In this document: piece after piece, positions 42,448 through 52,209 of the stretch
Numbering within the stretch: position 1 is the first letter of the stretch
Layout: each line of letters begins with the position of its first letter
Source: Limosilactobacillus panis DSM 6035
Lineage (GTDB): Bacteria; Bacillota; Bacilli; Lactobacillales; Lactobacillaceae
NCBI RefSeq assembly: GCF_001435935.1
Contig: NZ_AZGM01000140.1
Location: 1 to 64,000, forward strand
DNA: 64,000 bases
Direction of reading: 5' to 3'
Program-made: the position numbers and the translations under genes
Notes under the pieces: generated by a model
The model's input: the letters and a program-made list of their open reading frames with translations, nothing else
Databases searched by the model: none
What the model was told of the DNA's origin: nothing

Positions 42448-44922
42448 TCATTTCAGGAGTGATTGTTGCTCAGGATCGTTTAAAATATTGGCCTGCTTGA
42501 CGCGCAGCTTTACTGGGGTCCCCTGGGTCTCGGTATCAATCACAAAGGTACCATTGGACTTGATTGAACCCAGGTGGTGGTCACTAACGGAGATATCCTG
42601 GAAGAGCGGCCGGTCAGTAATCACCTCAAAGTAACCCGTGAAGTCAGCATCGTAAGCAGTAAAGTCAGCAATCCGGTGCGGATGCGTCTTGAGACGGTGG
42701 AGGACAAGTTCACCCCGGCGGGCCCGGGCACCGACGGCAATTTCGTCAACCGGCATTTCCTTAAAGGCCCCCCGCTGGGTAATTGAGGCAATCCGCTGCC
42801 CATCAGCAACGATTGCAAGATCGACTAATTCATCGCCATCCTTGAGGTTAATGGCCCGCACCCCGGCAGTCCGCAAGCCGGTAACTGGGACATCCGCAAC
42901 GTCGAAGCGGACCGCGTAACCCTCACGACTGATTGCCAGCAGCGACCGGCTCTCATTTGTTGGTTCATAGTAATCAACACTGACCACTTGAGCATCTTTA
43001 CTCTTGAGCTTAATCGCCATGCTAGCGTGACTCTTATAACGTGAGCCCGGCTGGTAGTCCTGGTAGGCGGACTGCTTAACCTGACCATCACTGGTGGCAA
43101 AAATTAGGGTTCCTGGTAGGTCCAGGCGGTCAAATACCATCGCCTTAATAATCTCTTCGTTTTCCGCTAGCCCGATTGTCTGTGAGATGTGTTCACCTGT
43201 ATCCTTCCAGCGAACATCAGCTAGCTCATGAACCGGCCGGTAAATCACATGCCCGAGATTCGTGAACATAAAGAGGTGAGCCAAGGTGGTGGTCTGTTCA
43301 ACTAGTAATGGGTAATCGTCTTCTCGGAGGCCGTTTTCATCCAGTGACGAGGCCTTGAATGATCGCAAGCTAGAACGCTTGATGTAACCAGCGTGGGAGA
43401 CAAGAACAACCACGTCCTCATTAGCAACGGTGACCTTCGTATCGATTTCCAACTTTTGTACCTGGTTTTCAATCTTGGTCCGCCGTGGGTTGCCGAATTC
43501 TTTCTTGATGGCCTTCATCTCGCGCTCAACCACCTTGGCAAGCTCATCATCGTCACCCAAGATCAACTGGTATTCTGAAATCAACTTATTTAAATGGGCC
43601 TGTTCATCCTCAAGCTCAGTCACGTCTGTATTAGTCAGGCGGTACAGCTGTAAGGTGACGATTGCTTCAGCCTGCTCTGCGGTGAAGTCATACTCTTCAA
43701 CCAGGTTCTGTTTAGCATCCTTACGGTTTTTGCTGGCCCGGATTGTCTTGATTACCTGGTCGAGAATAGAAAGGGCTTTAATCAGACCCTCAACAATGTG
43801 GAGACGGTGTTGGGCCTTCTGCAAGTTGTAGTTGGTCCGCCGCCGGACAACTTCCTTTTGAAAGGCGAGGTATGACGTCAGGATATGCTTTAGTCCCACC
43901 CGCATTGGCCGCTGCTTATCAATGGCGACCATGTTAAAGTTATAGTTTATCTGCAGGTCAGTATTTTTCAGGAGGTAGTTAAGAATCCCTTCAGCGTTAG
44001 CGTTCCGTTTCAATTCGATGGCAATCCGCAGGCCACTCCGGTCGGTCTCGTCACGGGCTTCAACAATCCCCTCAACCCTTTTAGCGAGACGGAGGTCATT
44101 AATCCGCTTCACTAACTGGGCCTTGTTGACTTCATAGGGAATCTCGGTGACGTTAATCTGCTGACGACCACCACGGAGAGTTTCAATTGCTGTCTTCGCC
44201 CGGACAACAATTCTGCCCCGACCGGTCTTGTAGGCCTTCTTTATCCCGTCAACCCCCTGGACGATCCCACCAGTGGGGAAATCTGGGCCGGGGATAAATT
44301 CCATCAACTTTTCGAGACTCGCTGACGGGTGCTTCAGGAGGTAAATTAGGGCATCAAAGACTTCACCCAAGTTATGGGTGGGAATTTCGGTTGCGTACCC
44401 TGCCGAAATTCCCGTGGCCCCATTAACGAGGAGGTTCGGAATCCGGGCCGGGAGGACAACCGGTTCCTTTTCGGTATCATCAAAGTTCAGGGTCATTTCG
44501 ACCGTGTCCTTATCAATGTCTTGCAGCATCAGTCCCGCAATTTTGCTTAAGCGCGCTTCGGTGTAACGCATTGCCGCTGCAGGGTCCCCATCCATTGACC
44601 CGTTGTTCCCGTGCATTTCGACCAGTGGTTCACGTAGTTTCCAGTCCTGGCTAAGGCGGACCAGGGCTTCGTATATTGAACTGTCACCGTGGGGGTGGAA
44701 GTTACCCATGACGTTACCGACCGACTTTGCTGACTTCCGAAAGCCCTTGTCATAAGTATTACCGTCCTTGTTCATTGCGTATAGGATCCGCCGCTGAACG
44801 GGTTTAAGTCCATCGCGAATATCTGGCAGTGCCCGCTCCTGGATAATTGATTTGGAATAGCGACCAAACCGCTCCCCCATCAACTTTTCGAGCGACATTG
44901 TCTCAATTTTTGCGTCTCTCAC
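42448..44922 (-). CDS. parC: DNA topoisomerase IV subunit A
   Basis: It cuts and rejoins DNA to unlink daughter chromosomes, with ParE. The catalytic tyrosine lies in AAAMRYTEARLSK near residue 118. The quinolone-region segment reads HPHGDSSIYEALVRLSQDW, with the Ser and Glu of susceptible enzymes. C-terminal beta-pinwheel repeats follow. At 824 aa it is full length. The start is GTG at 44922 (AAAGGG upstream); a downstream ATG (MSLEKLMGERFGRYS) is possible but has a poor site. It follows parE by 17 nt. Confidence 0.96.
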   Translation of the reverse strand: MRDAKIETMSLEKLMGERFGRYSKSIIQERALPDIRDGLKPVQRRILYAMNKDGNTYDKGFRKSAKSVGNVMGNFHPHGDSSIYEALVRLSQDWKLREPLVEMHGNNGSMDGDPAAAMRYTEARLSKIAGLMLQDIDKDTVEMTLNFDDTEKEPVVLPARIPNLLVNGATGISAGYATEIPTHNLGEVFDALIYLLKHPSASLEKLMEFIPGPDFPTGGIVQGVDGIKKAYKTGRGRIVVRAKTAIETLRGGRQQINVTEIPYEVNKAQLVKRINDLRLAKRVEGIVEARDETDRSGLRIAIELKRNANAEGILNYLLKNTDLQINYNFNMVAIDKQRPMRVGLKHILTSYLAFQKEVVRRRTNYNLQKAQHRLHIVEGLIKALSILDQVIKTIRASKNRKDAKQNLVEEYDFTAEQAEAIVTLQLYRLTNTDVTELEDEQAHLNKLISEYQLILGDDDELAKVVEREMKAIKKEFGNPRRTKIENQVQKLEIDTKVTVANEDVVVLVSHAGYIKRSSLRSFKASSLDENGLREDDYPLLVEQTTTLAHLFMFTNLGHVIYRPVHELADVRWKDTGEHISQTIGLAENEEIIKAMVFDRLDLPGTLIFATSDGQVKQSAYQDYQPGSRYKSHASMAIKLKSKDAQVVSVDYYEPTNESRSLLAISREGYAVRFDVADVPVTGLRTAGVRAINLKDGDELVDLAIVADGQRIASITQRGAFKEMPVDEIAVGARARRGELVLHRLKTHPHRIADFTAYDADFTGYFEVITDRPLFQDISVSDHHLGSIKSNGTFVIDTETQGTPVKLRVKQANILNDPEQQSLLK

Positions 44923-44939
44923 TAAAATGATCCCTTTCT

Positions 44940-46916
44940 TTACTTATTCAAATGCTTCTTGCTGGCAACCAGTTTATCGGATTCTTGGTCATCACTAAGG
45001 GTAAATTGAACGTTGTTTTCAATCCACTCCCGCCGGGGCTCAACCTTGTTCCCCATCAGGGTTGTGACCCGCCGTTCGGCTAGTTCAGCATCCTCAATTC
45101 GGACCCTGATCAAGGTCCGCGTAGCTGGGTTCATGGTCGTTTCCCAAAGTTGGTCCGCGTTCATTTCACCGAGCCCCTTAAATCGTTGCAACTGGGCAGT
45201 CTTACCCATTCTCTTGGTCAGCTTAGTAAGCTCTTCGTTTGTCCAGGCATATGTAATCTTCGTCTTTGCTCCCCGCCCCTGTTGAAGACGGTAAAGGGGT
45301 GGTAACGCGATATAAATCTTGCCGGCTTCAATCATTGGCCGCATGTACTTATAAAAGAAGGTAAGAAGAAGGATCTGGATGTGGGCCCCGTCGTCATCGG
45401 CATCGGTCATGATGATGATCTTATCGTAGTTGGCATCCTTAACATCAAATTCTGAGCCAGCGCCGGCACCAACCGTGTAGATGATGGTATTTAGTTCCTC
45501 GTTCTTCAAGACATCATCTAGCTTTGCTTTTTCCGTATTCAAGACCTTGCCCCGCAATGGCAGAATCGCCTGGAACTTGCGGTCCCGACCCTGCTTTGCG
45601 GAACCACCGGCTGAATCCCCTTCGACTAAGAAGAGCTCATTTTTCTGGGCGTTCTTTGACTGGGCCGGTGTTAATTTACCGGAAAGGTTACGTTCCTTAC
45701 GGCTCTTCCGTTTGCCACCCCGGGCCTGGTTACGGGCTTTACGGGCAGCCTCCCGAGCTTCGCGGGCCTTCAGGGACTTGCGGATTAACATCTGAGCGAA
45801 GTCACCATTTTCCATTAGGGCGTAGTTCAGTTGCTCACTGACAATTGTATCAACAATCTTGCGGGCTTCGGGCGTACCAAGCTTATCCTTGGTCTGTCCT
45901 TCAAACTGCAACAGTCGTTCTGGAATCCGCACCGAGATAACGGCCGTGAGTCCTTCCCGGACGTCACTCCCCTCCAAGTTTTTATCGTTGTTCTTTAAGA
46001 GACCGACCCGCTTAGCATACTCGTTAAAGGTCTTGGTCCAAGCGCTTCTGAATCCGGCCTCATGGGTACCCCCATCCGGTGTCCGGACGTTATTAACAAA
46101 GGAAAGGAGGGTCTCTGAGTAACCATCGTTATACTGGGCAGCAACTTCTACTTCAACCCCCTGGTCCTTACCGTCAAAGTACATGATCTTTCCCAGGGTA
46201 TCCTTCCCCTCATTGAGGTAGGAAACAAACTCCTGGATACCATCCTTGTATTGGAAGACATCCTGCCTTTCCTGTCCTGCCCGCTTATCGGTCAGCACAA
46301 TTTTGATTCCCTTCAAAAGGAAGGCCGATTCCCGCAAACGATTAGCGAGGGTATTGTAGTCGTAAACCGTCGTGGTGAAGATTGCCGGGTCCGGTTTAAA
46401 CGAGACAGTTGTCCCACTTTGCTCCCGGGTTTTGCCAAGTTTCTTCAACGTTCCAACCGGTTGGCCACCGTTTTTAAACTTCTCTTGGTAACGAACATGG
46501 TCACGAACAATCGTTAACGTTAAGTTTGTGGAGAGTGCATTAACGACCGACGCACCAACCCCGTGGAGACCACCAGAGGTCTTATAACCATCCGCCTGAC
46601 CAAACTTTCCCCCGGCATGGAGGACCGTCATAATAACTTCCGGAGTAGGCTTACCTGAAGCGTGCATCCCCACGGGCATCCCCCGACCATGGTCCTGGAC
46701 AGTAATTGAATTATCCGCCTCAATCGTCACCTTAATCTCATCACCATAGCCAGATAAGGCTTCATCAACGGCATTATCAACGATTTCATACACCAGGTGG
46801 TGGAGCCCCCGTGCGTCTGTGGAACCGATATACATCCCTGGGCGCTTACGGACAGCTTCAAGCCCTTTTAATACTTGAATTGACGATTCATCATATTTTA
46901 CCTTTTTCGTGGTCAC
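44940..46916 (-). CDS. parE: DNA topoisomerase IV subunit B
   Basis: It is the ATPase subunit of topoisomerase IV. The GHKL domain begins the protein (KRPGMYIGSTDARGLHHLVY, then EIVDNAVDEALSG and DHGRGMPVGMH), then the transducer, then the TOPRIM motif EGDSAGGSAKQGRDR near residue 428 and DADDDGAHIQ with the metal-binding Asp residues. The start is GTG with CGGGAGG upstream. An intergenic stretch of 242 nt separates it from the divergent plsY, as in many Firmicutes. Confidence 0.97.
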   Translation of the reverse strand: MTTKKVKYDESSIQVLKGLEAVRKRPGMYIGSTDARGLHHLVYEIVDNAVDEALSGYGDEIKVTIEADNSITVQDHGRGMPVGMHASGKPTPEVIMTVLHAGGKFGQADGYKTSGGLHGVGASVVNALSTNLTLTIVRDHVRYQEKFKNGGQPVGTLKKLGKTREQSGTTVSFKPDPAIFTTTVYDYNTLANRLRESAFLLKGIKIVLTDKRAGQERQDVFQYKDGIQEFVSYLNEGKDTLGKIMYFDGKDQGVEVEVAAQYNDGYSETLLSFVNNVRTPDGGTHEAGFRSAWTKTFNEYAKRVGLLKNNDKNLEGSDVREGLTAVISVRIPERLLQFEGQTKDKLGTPEARKIVDTIVSEQLNYALMENGDFAQMLIRKSLKAREAREAARKARNQARGGKRKSRKERNLSGKLTPAQSKNAQKNELFLVEGDSAGGSAKQGRDRKFQAILPLRGKVLNTEKAKLDDVLKNEELNTIIYTVGAGAGSEFDVKDANYDKIIIMTDADDDGAHIQILLLTFFYKYMRPMIEAGKIYIALPPLYRLQQGRGAKTKITYAWTNEELTKLTKRMGKTAQLQRFKGLGEMNADQLWETTMNPATRTLIRVRIEDAELAERRVTTLMGNKVEPRREWIENNVQFTLSDDQESDKLVASKKHLNK

Positions 46917-47158
46917 AAAATGACCTCCCGTATCATTTCATTTCTAAAACATATGTTCGATATAGTTAATATTATCATGGTCGCGGTCAACTAGCAAATA
47001 GATTAAACTCGGCCATGGTAAATAGTTACAGTATTGATAATACTCAAATCCATTTCATTTGGCAAACGGCAATTTGCTTTTTGCGCTCTACCACCCTGAA
47101 GCATTTCATGGTATTCTTAAATTTTGAGATATACTTTAATTCATGAGGAGCAATAATT

Positions 47159-47785
47159 ATGATATTTGAAATATTGGGAATGGTGATCATTTCTTACCTT
47201 TTAGGCTCCATTCCTTCTGGCCTATGGATCGGTCAAGTTTTCTACCATAAGGATATTCGTAAGTTGGGTAGCGGAAACATTGGGACAACCAACACCTTCA
47301 GAACACTGGGCCCCAAGGCCGGGACGGTGGTCCTCTTTATGGACGTATTAAAGGGGACGTTGGCCGCCAGCCAACCTTACATTTTAGGTATTTCGCACAG
47401 CATCAGCCCCCTACTGATTGGGCTCTTCGCATCCCTGGGCCACACGGTTTCCATCTTTGACCACTTTCATGGCGGAAAGGCAGTGGCAACAAGTGCAGGG
47501 ATTTTACTAGCCTATAACCCCTTTCTCTTCTTGGTTGCCTGCCTGATTTTCATCGGGACTCTCCTTCTGACCTCGATGGCTAGTGCGGCCAGTATCATCG
47601 GCATTAGTGCCATCTTTATAATTGCCATGTTTGAACACGATCTTATTCTTTCCTTGGTTGCCGGTTTCTTGACCCTCGTGGTTCTCTACCGCCACAAGAG
47701 CAATATCAAAAGAATCTGCACCGGAAAGGAATCTCTTGTTCCCTTTGGCCTGGTCTACTACCGCCGTCACCATCAGTCAAAATAA
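47159..47785 (+). CDS. plsY: Glycerol-3-phosphate acyltransferase PlsY
   Basis: It moves the acyl group from acyl-phosphate to glycerol-3-phosphate, starting phospholipid synthesis at the membrane. Motifs: GSIPSGLWIGQ near residue 18, KLGSGNIGTTNTFRTLGPKAG near residue 37 and the GGKAVATSAG loop near residue 110. Five membrane segments and 208 aa are typical. Its place divergent from parE-parC is conserved in related bacteria. The ribosome site is GAGGAG. Confidence 0.96.
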   Translation: MIFEILGMVIISYLLGSIPSGLWIGQVFYHKDIRKLGSGNIGTTNTFRTLGPKAGTVVLFMDVLKGTLAASQPYILGISHSISPLLIGLFASLGHTVSIFDHFHGGKAVATSAGILLAYNPFLFLVACLIFIGTLLLTSMASAASIIGISAIFIIAMFEHDLILSLVAGFLTLVVLYRHKSNIKRICTGKESLVPFGLVYYRRHHQSK

Positions 47786-47802
47786 GTACCCATTTAAAAG
47801 GC

Positions 47803-47993
47803 AACGAGGCTGGGAGAAAACTTTGTTTTCTCACCAGCCTCGTTTAGTTCTCCGAATATTACACAGTAATCACGGAAAAAAGCGTGCTCCTAGTGTCTAG
47901 TTACGGACAATCATTGACCCGTTCCGTGCCAACAATCGTCCTATACTAGCCATCCGGAGCACTCTGAAGCTTTTTTCCCCAGCTTCGTTTTTT
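47803..47993. ncRNA. Candidate structured RNA or intergenic repeat with terminator
   Basis: The element begins with a long hairpin (AACGAGGCTGGGAGAAAAC with its complement at 47825-47844). A small ATTAC/GTAAT hairpin follows, then a large helix GTGCTCC (47884-47890) with GGAGCAC (47956-47962), inside which CTAGT/ACTAG, GGAC/GTCC and ATTG/CAAT can pair in nested order. It ends in a terminator, GAAGCT/AGCTTC plus GTTTTTT. It may be a small RNA, the 3' end of plsY mRNA, or a copy of an intergenic repeat family (compare 55641-55735). No known family was recognised. Confidence 0.5.
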
Positions 47994-48016
47994 GTTAATC
48001 ACAATTTTTTAACATA

Positions 48017-48892
48017 CTAAAATGGCCGAATGCTGAAATGGTAGTCCCGTTCCTGTCCCGGAGCCAGGCGGTACATTCCCTGCTTGTGCAAAAGCAGACC
48101 ATCAGCATTGACATTATCAGCAATCCCCCACCATGGTTCGATGCAAGCAAAATTCCCCGTTGCTGGGTAAGCCGACCACAGACCTACGTACTGGGTTCCT
48201 GTGGTTGCGACACTAACCCCGTGACCACTACCCTTGTCAGCAAGAGTTGCGGTAAAGTCGCTCCCACAAGTCTTAAAGATGATTGCATCATGGTTGAAGA
48301 GATCGTGATTGAGCATGAATGGCTTGGTCATATCAATCATCTGGGGATGACCAGAATCATTGTAGGGCCCATCCAAAATAATTCGGGAGTATTTTTCCGC
48401 TGGGGTAACGCTAAATTCCACATTTTCATAGGAGCCCTGTGAAGTAAGGGGCATATTGAAGCCGGGGTGGGCACCAATTTCATAAATTAGTGACTGGCGG
48501 GCCGGATTGATTACCCTATAGGACACTGCTAAACGGTCACCAACCAGTTCATAGGCAACCCGGAGGATAAAGTCAAACGGGTACACCTTCTTGGTGTCAT
48601 CGCCAGCATGTTGTTCGAGGATTACCCGATCATCCAGTTGTTCCGTGACCGTGAATTGGCGGTCACGAGCAAAGCCGTGTTGAGTTTGGTGGAAAGTTTG
48701 GCCGTTAAACTGGTACTGATCGTCCTTAAGACGACCGACAAATGGAAAAAGGATTGGTGCTTGCCGTCCCCAGCTATCCGGTGATCCCTGCCATAAGTAT
48801 TCAATCCCATTATCTTGTCGCTTGATGCTGTGTAGCTGGGCCCCTAGCTCATTGATTTCGACGGCGAGTTCCTTGTTTTTAATTTTAATCAT
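48017..48892 (-). CDS. Aldose 1-epimerase-family protein (LacX-like)
   Basis: It interconverts alpha and beta forms of a hexose or hexose phosphate. The catalytic His is in GAHPGFNMPL near residue 152 and the catalytic Glu in NFACIEPWWG near residue 258. GWRR-type starts of galactose mutarotases are not seen; ELGAQLHSI and FPFVGRLKD match the LacX/YeaD branch. At 291 aa it is normal. A 16-bp palindrome sits just before the AAAGGGG ribosome site, suggesting control by a LacI/GalR-type protein. Sugar specificity is unknown. Confidence 0.88.
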   Translation of the reverse strand: MIKIKNKELAVEINELGAQLHSIKRQDNGIEYLWQGSPDSWGRQAPILFPFVGRLKDDQYQFNGQTFHQTQHGFARDRQFTVTEQLDDRVILEQHAGDDTKKVYPFDFILRVAYELVGDRLAVSYRVINPARQSLIYEIGAHPGFNMPLTSQGSYENVEFSVTPAEKYSRIILDGPYNDSGHPQMIDMTKPFMLNHDLFNHDAIIFKTCGSDFTATLADKGSGHGVSVATTGTQYVGLWSAYPATGNFACIEPWWGIADNVNADGLLLHKQGMYRLAPGQERDYHFSIRPF

Positions 48893-48908
48893 TTTATTAC
48901 CCCTTTGT

Positions 48909-48924
48909 TGCTAAACGTTTAACA
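48909..48924. promoter_or_regulatory. Palindromic operator upstream of the aldose epimerase gene
   Basis: TGCTAAACGTTTAACA is a 16-bp palindrome with one imperfect pair and a central CG, as in LacI/GalR-type operators. It is 17 nt from the start codon. Confidence 0.5.
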
Positions 48925-48992
48925 TCAAGCATATAGAACAATGTTTACTTGCACAATACCAAATAATGACGGCGCTTTCAATATCATAATAA

Positions 48993-49036
48993 GTAAAAGT
49001 CAGTAAAACTGCATAAACAGTTTTACTGACTTTTAC
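48993..49036. terminator. Terminator hairpin after topA
   Basis: GTAAAAGTCAGTAAAACTG pairs perfectly with its complement over loop CATAAA. It starts directly at the topA stop codon. Confidence 0.8.
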
Positions 49037-51172
49037 CTACTTTTGGACAGCTTCCTCATAATCACCGTTTGGACAAACAACTTGTTTGCCACCCTTAACC
49101 TTCTTTTCGACGAGGAAGTGACCATCCTTAGGGCAATCACGCCCAATTGGCTTATCCCAGGAGACAAAATCGCAGTCAGGATAACGTGAGCACCCGTAGA
49201 AGGTGCGGTTCTTTTTCGACTTCCGTTCAACGACGCTTCCCTTATGGCATACCGGACAGGTTACGCCGATTTCCTTCACGATCGCCTTGGTATTACGGCA
49301 CTTTGGAAAGCGTGAGCATGCGTAAAACTTGCCATAGCGACCCATCTTGATTACCATCGGTGCACCGCAAATTTCACAATCACTCCCGGCAAGTTCATCC
49401 TTCATCTGGATCTTGGCAACCTTGTCCTCCGCATCCTGAACTTCCTTAGAAAACGGCTTATAGAAACTGTCGACAACCTTAATCCAGTTTTGTTTCCCTG
49501 CCTCAACCTGGTCAAGTTCACCTTCAACATCCGCTGTGAACTTTGCATTGACGATGTCGGGGAACTGCTTGGCAATAATCTTATTGACAATTTCCCCTAA
49601 CTCCGTCGGTTCAAAGTGACGAGAAACGAGGCGGACATAGTAACGCCGCTGAATTGTATCCAAGGTTGGCGCATAAGTTGATGGCCGACCGACCCCGTTG
49701 CTTTCAAGCGTCTTGATCAATGCCGCTTCAGTGTAACGGGCCGGCGGCTGGGTAAAGTGCTGGGCGGGGTTGTCATTGACCATCCGCGCATGGTCACCTT
49801 CACTAAGGTCTGGTAAGAGGTTGTCCTTTTCTTCTCCCCGCTTATAAACCTTGGAGAAACCAACAAACTTAACTTTAGACCCGTTTGCCCGGAAAGTTAC
49901 CCCGTTTTGCTGGAGGTCGACTGTCATTGTATCAATTACTTCCGGCGTCATCTGGCTAGCCACGAAGCGGGACCAGATAAGGCTGTACAACTTGTATTGG
50001 TCATTGTTCAAGTAAGGCTTCATCTTGGCCGGTGTTCGGTAGACAGAAGTTGGCCGAATGGCTTCGTGGGCATCCTGGGCCCCCTCCGGCAGCTTACCCT
50101 TTACCGGTTTGATGGCCGCATACTCGCCCCCATATTCCTCATGGATAAACTTGGAGGCCTCGTGCTTAGCAATCGATGCAATCCGCGTGGAGTCGGTCCG
50201 CATGTAGGTAATCAGGCCGACCGGCGCCCCCTGCTTAATATCGATTCCTTCATACAGCATTTGAGCGGCCATCATGGTCTTCCGGGTCCGGAAGTTAAGT
50301 CGGCGGTTAGCATCCTGTTGCATCGTTGAAGTGGTATATGGTGGCTGGGGTTGCCGACGCCGTTCCTTTTTAGTGACCTTTGAAATGGCAAAGGCCTGCT
50401 TTTTATCCAGCTTACCAAGGACCTTTTGAACATCCGCATTGGTGGCCAGTTTTGTCTTCTTACCGTTCTCACCGTAAAAGACAGCCTTAAATTTGTCCTG
50501 GCCGTGTTTGAAGTCCGCATCAATCGTCCAGTACTCTTCTGGTTTGAAATTACGAATCTCATTTTCCCGCTGGATGATCAGGTTTAGCGCCACCGACTGA
50601 ACACGACCGGCACTCAGTCCCTTCTTAACCTTTTTCCAGAGGATGGGACTAATTGAGTAACCGACAAGCCGGTCAAGGACCCGCCGCGCCTGCTGGGCAT
50701 CAACCAGGTCCATATTAATCGTCCGCGGTTCCTTAAAGGCATTTTTAACCGCGTCCTTCGTAATTTCGTTAAAGGTAACCCGGTTCTTCTCCTTATCATC
50801 AAGCTTTAAAATGTTGGAGACATGCCAGGCGATGGCTTCCCCCTCCCGGTCCGGGTCTGATGCCAGGTAAACGGCCTTGGCATTCTTCGCATCCTTACGA
50901 AGTTCCTTGATAACGTCACCCTTCCCACGAATCGAAATATAGTCCGGTTGGTAGTTATTTTCAATATCAACCCCCATCCGGCTCTTCGGTAAGTCGCGCA
51001 CATGGCCAAGACTTGCAACAACTTTATACGAGCGGCCCAGGAAACGACCAATCGTCTTTGCTTTTGACGGTGACTCAACAATCACCAAATTTTTCTTAAT
51101 CTTAGAACGGCGCCGCGTTGTCTTCCGCTTTGCCGTCGTCTTAGTACTTTTCTTGGCTGTTTTGGTTGCCAT
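49037..51172 (-). CDS. topA: DNA topoisomerase I
   Basis: It relaxes negative supercoils by single-strand cleavage. The TOPRIM domain opens with [17 protein letters not shown] and has [14 protein letters not shown]; the active tyrosine is in [13 protein letters not shown] near residue 322. Three C-terminal zinc-binding modules follow: two with four cysteines (CEICGAPM to [15 protein letters not shown] to CSRYPDC) and one degenerate (CPKDGHFL to CPNGD). A Lys-rich N-terminal tail of about 25 residues is common in this group. It is preceded by two promoters and follows dprA. Confidence 0.97.
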   Translation of the reverse strand: MATKTAKKSTKTTAKRKTTRRRSKIKKNLVIVESPSKAKTIGRFLGRSYKVVASLGHVRDLPKSRMGVDIENNYQPDYISIRGKGDVIKELRKDAKNAKAVYLASDPDREGEAIAWHVSNILKLDDKEKNRVTFNEITKDAVKNAFKEPRTINMDLVDAQQARRVLDRLVGYSISPILWKKVKKGLSAGRVQSVALNLIIQRENEIRNFKPEEYWTIDADFKHGQDKFKAVFYGENGKKTKLATNADVQKVLGKLDKKQAFAISKVTKKERRRQPQPPYTTSTMQQDANRRLNFRTRKTMMAAQMLYEGIDIKQGAPVGLITYMRTDSTRIASIAKHEASKFIHEEYGGEYAAIKPVKGKLPEGAQDAHEAIRPTSVYRTPAKMKPYLNNDQYKLYSLIWSRFVASQMTPEVIDTMTVDLQQNGVTFRANGSKVKFVGFSKVYKRGEEKDNLLPDLSEGDHARMVNDNPAQHFTQPPARYTEAALIKTLESNGVGRPSTYAPTLDTIQRRYYVRLVSRHFEPTELGEIVNKIIAKQFPDIVNAKFTADVEGELDQVEAGKQNWIKVVDSFYKPFSKEVQDAEDKVAKIQMKDELAGSDCEICGAPMVIKMGRYGKFYACSRFPKCRNTKAIVKEIGVTCPVCHKGSVVERKSKKNRTFYGCSRYPDCDFVSWDKPIGRDCPKDGHFLVEKKVKGGKQVVCPNGDYEEAVQK

Positions 51173-51220
51173 AAAAGAGGCTCCTCACATTTTTATTTGT
51201 TTATTTCTTCATATATAACA

Positions 51221-51250
51221 TTATTATTCCATTTCACCATGGTCTGTCAA
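51221..51250 (-). promoter_or_regulatory. topA promoter, proximal
   Basis: On the minus strand TTGACA, an 18-nt spacer and TAATAA. Confidence 0.65.
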
Positions 51251-51261
51251 ATGGAAATCGT

Positions 51262-51290
51262 ATTTTAGAGGAAATTATTATAAAATGCAA
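51262..51290 (-). promoter_or_regulatory. topA promoter, distal
   Basis: On the minus strand TTGCAT, a 17-nt spacer and TAAAAT. Tandem promoters fit the supercoiling control known for topA genes. Confidence 0.55.
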
Positions 51291-51300
51291 GGATCTTTAC

Positions 51301-52161
51301 TCATAGCATGTACTCTTCGAGGATGTCTTGTGCCCGCAGAATCGGTTTCGCACCCGCGGCAATTAGCTCATTGCAGCCTAATGAACGGTAAGTATCAATT
51401 CGTCCTGGGACCGCGCAGACCGTCCGATTTTCCTCTAGAGCAATATTAGCCGTGATCAGGCTCCCACTCTTTTTCTTGGCCTCCACCACCAGGACCGTCG
51501 AGCAGAGGCCCGCAATTATCCTGTTCCGCTCAGGAAAATGATAAGCCACTGGTGGTTCACCGCGCCCGTATTCCGTGAGGACGAGGCCGGTCTCAGCGAC
51601 TTTGGCCTGTAGGTGAGCATTCTCCCGGGGGTACGCCTGGTCCAATCCACAGCCAACGACTCCAATCGTCTTTCCGCCATGCTCAAGGGTGATGCGATGA
51701 CACATTCCATCAATTCCCTTCGCCAGCCCACTGACGGTGACAATTTGCCGCTTTACGATGTGGGGAAGCATCCCCCGTAACACCGCTTCACCATACGCCG
51801 ACATATCCCGGGCACCAACCACTGCTAACGTGGGTAACTGGAGCAGCCTGAGGTTCCCCTGGTAGTATAGAACAATTGGCGGAGCAAATATCTCACGTAA
51901 CTGTTCCGGGTATTGGTCATCTGCAATGGTGACATACGGGAAAGCCTGGTTACGAGCAACTGCCGCATCTAGTTCCTTACTTGGCCAGTTATTCACCAAT
52001 GCTTCTTGTTCCCGGTCACTCAGCCGAATGTGGGTAAGTAGTTCGTTGATGTCATCGTAACATTCGTACTGGTCGGCAACTCGACATAAGCGATACTTTG
52101 TCTTGTAGCCGATTCCCCGGCATAGGTTCAATCGTAGTAGAAATTCACGTATTTGTTTCAT
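51301..52161 (-). CDS. dprA: DNA processing protein DprA
   Basis: It binds incoming single-stranded DNA and loads RecA during transformation. An N-terminal helical part precedes the Rossmann-like fold: LAVVGARDMSAYGE, TVSGLAKGIDGMCHR, GVVGCGLDQAYPRENA, FPERNRIIAGL and KSGSLITANIALEENRTV. At 286 aa it is complete. AGGAGG precedes the ATG. It lies between rnhB and topA, the conserved order in lactobacilli. Presence alone does not show natural competence. Confidence 0.95.
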   Translation of the reverse strand: MKQIREFLLRLNLCRGIGYKTKYRLCRVADQYECYDDINELLTHIRLSDREQEALVNNWPSKELDAAVARNQAFPYVTIADDQYPEQLREIFAPPIVLYYQGNLRLLQLPTLAVVGARDMSAYGEAVLRGMLPHIVKRQIVTVSGLAKGIDGMCHRITLEHGGKTIGVVGCGLDQAYPRENAHLQAKVAETGLVLTEYGRGEPPVAYHFPERNRIIAGLCSTVLVVEAKKKSGSLITANIALEENRTVCAVPGRIDTYRSLGCNELIAAGAKPILRAQDILEEYML

Positions 52162-52209
52162 AAAAAAAAGCCTCCTACCTAATAGATACGAGACTCTTCT
52201 TCATTTGCA

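Noticed and set aside
45481-45841. Arg/Ser-rich plus-strand frames within parE
   Set aside because: They overlap conserved ParE sequence on the other strand in two frames; typical shadow frames.
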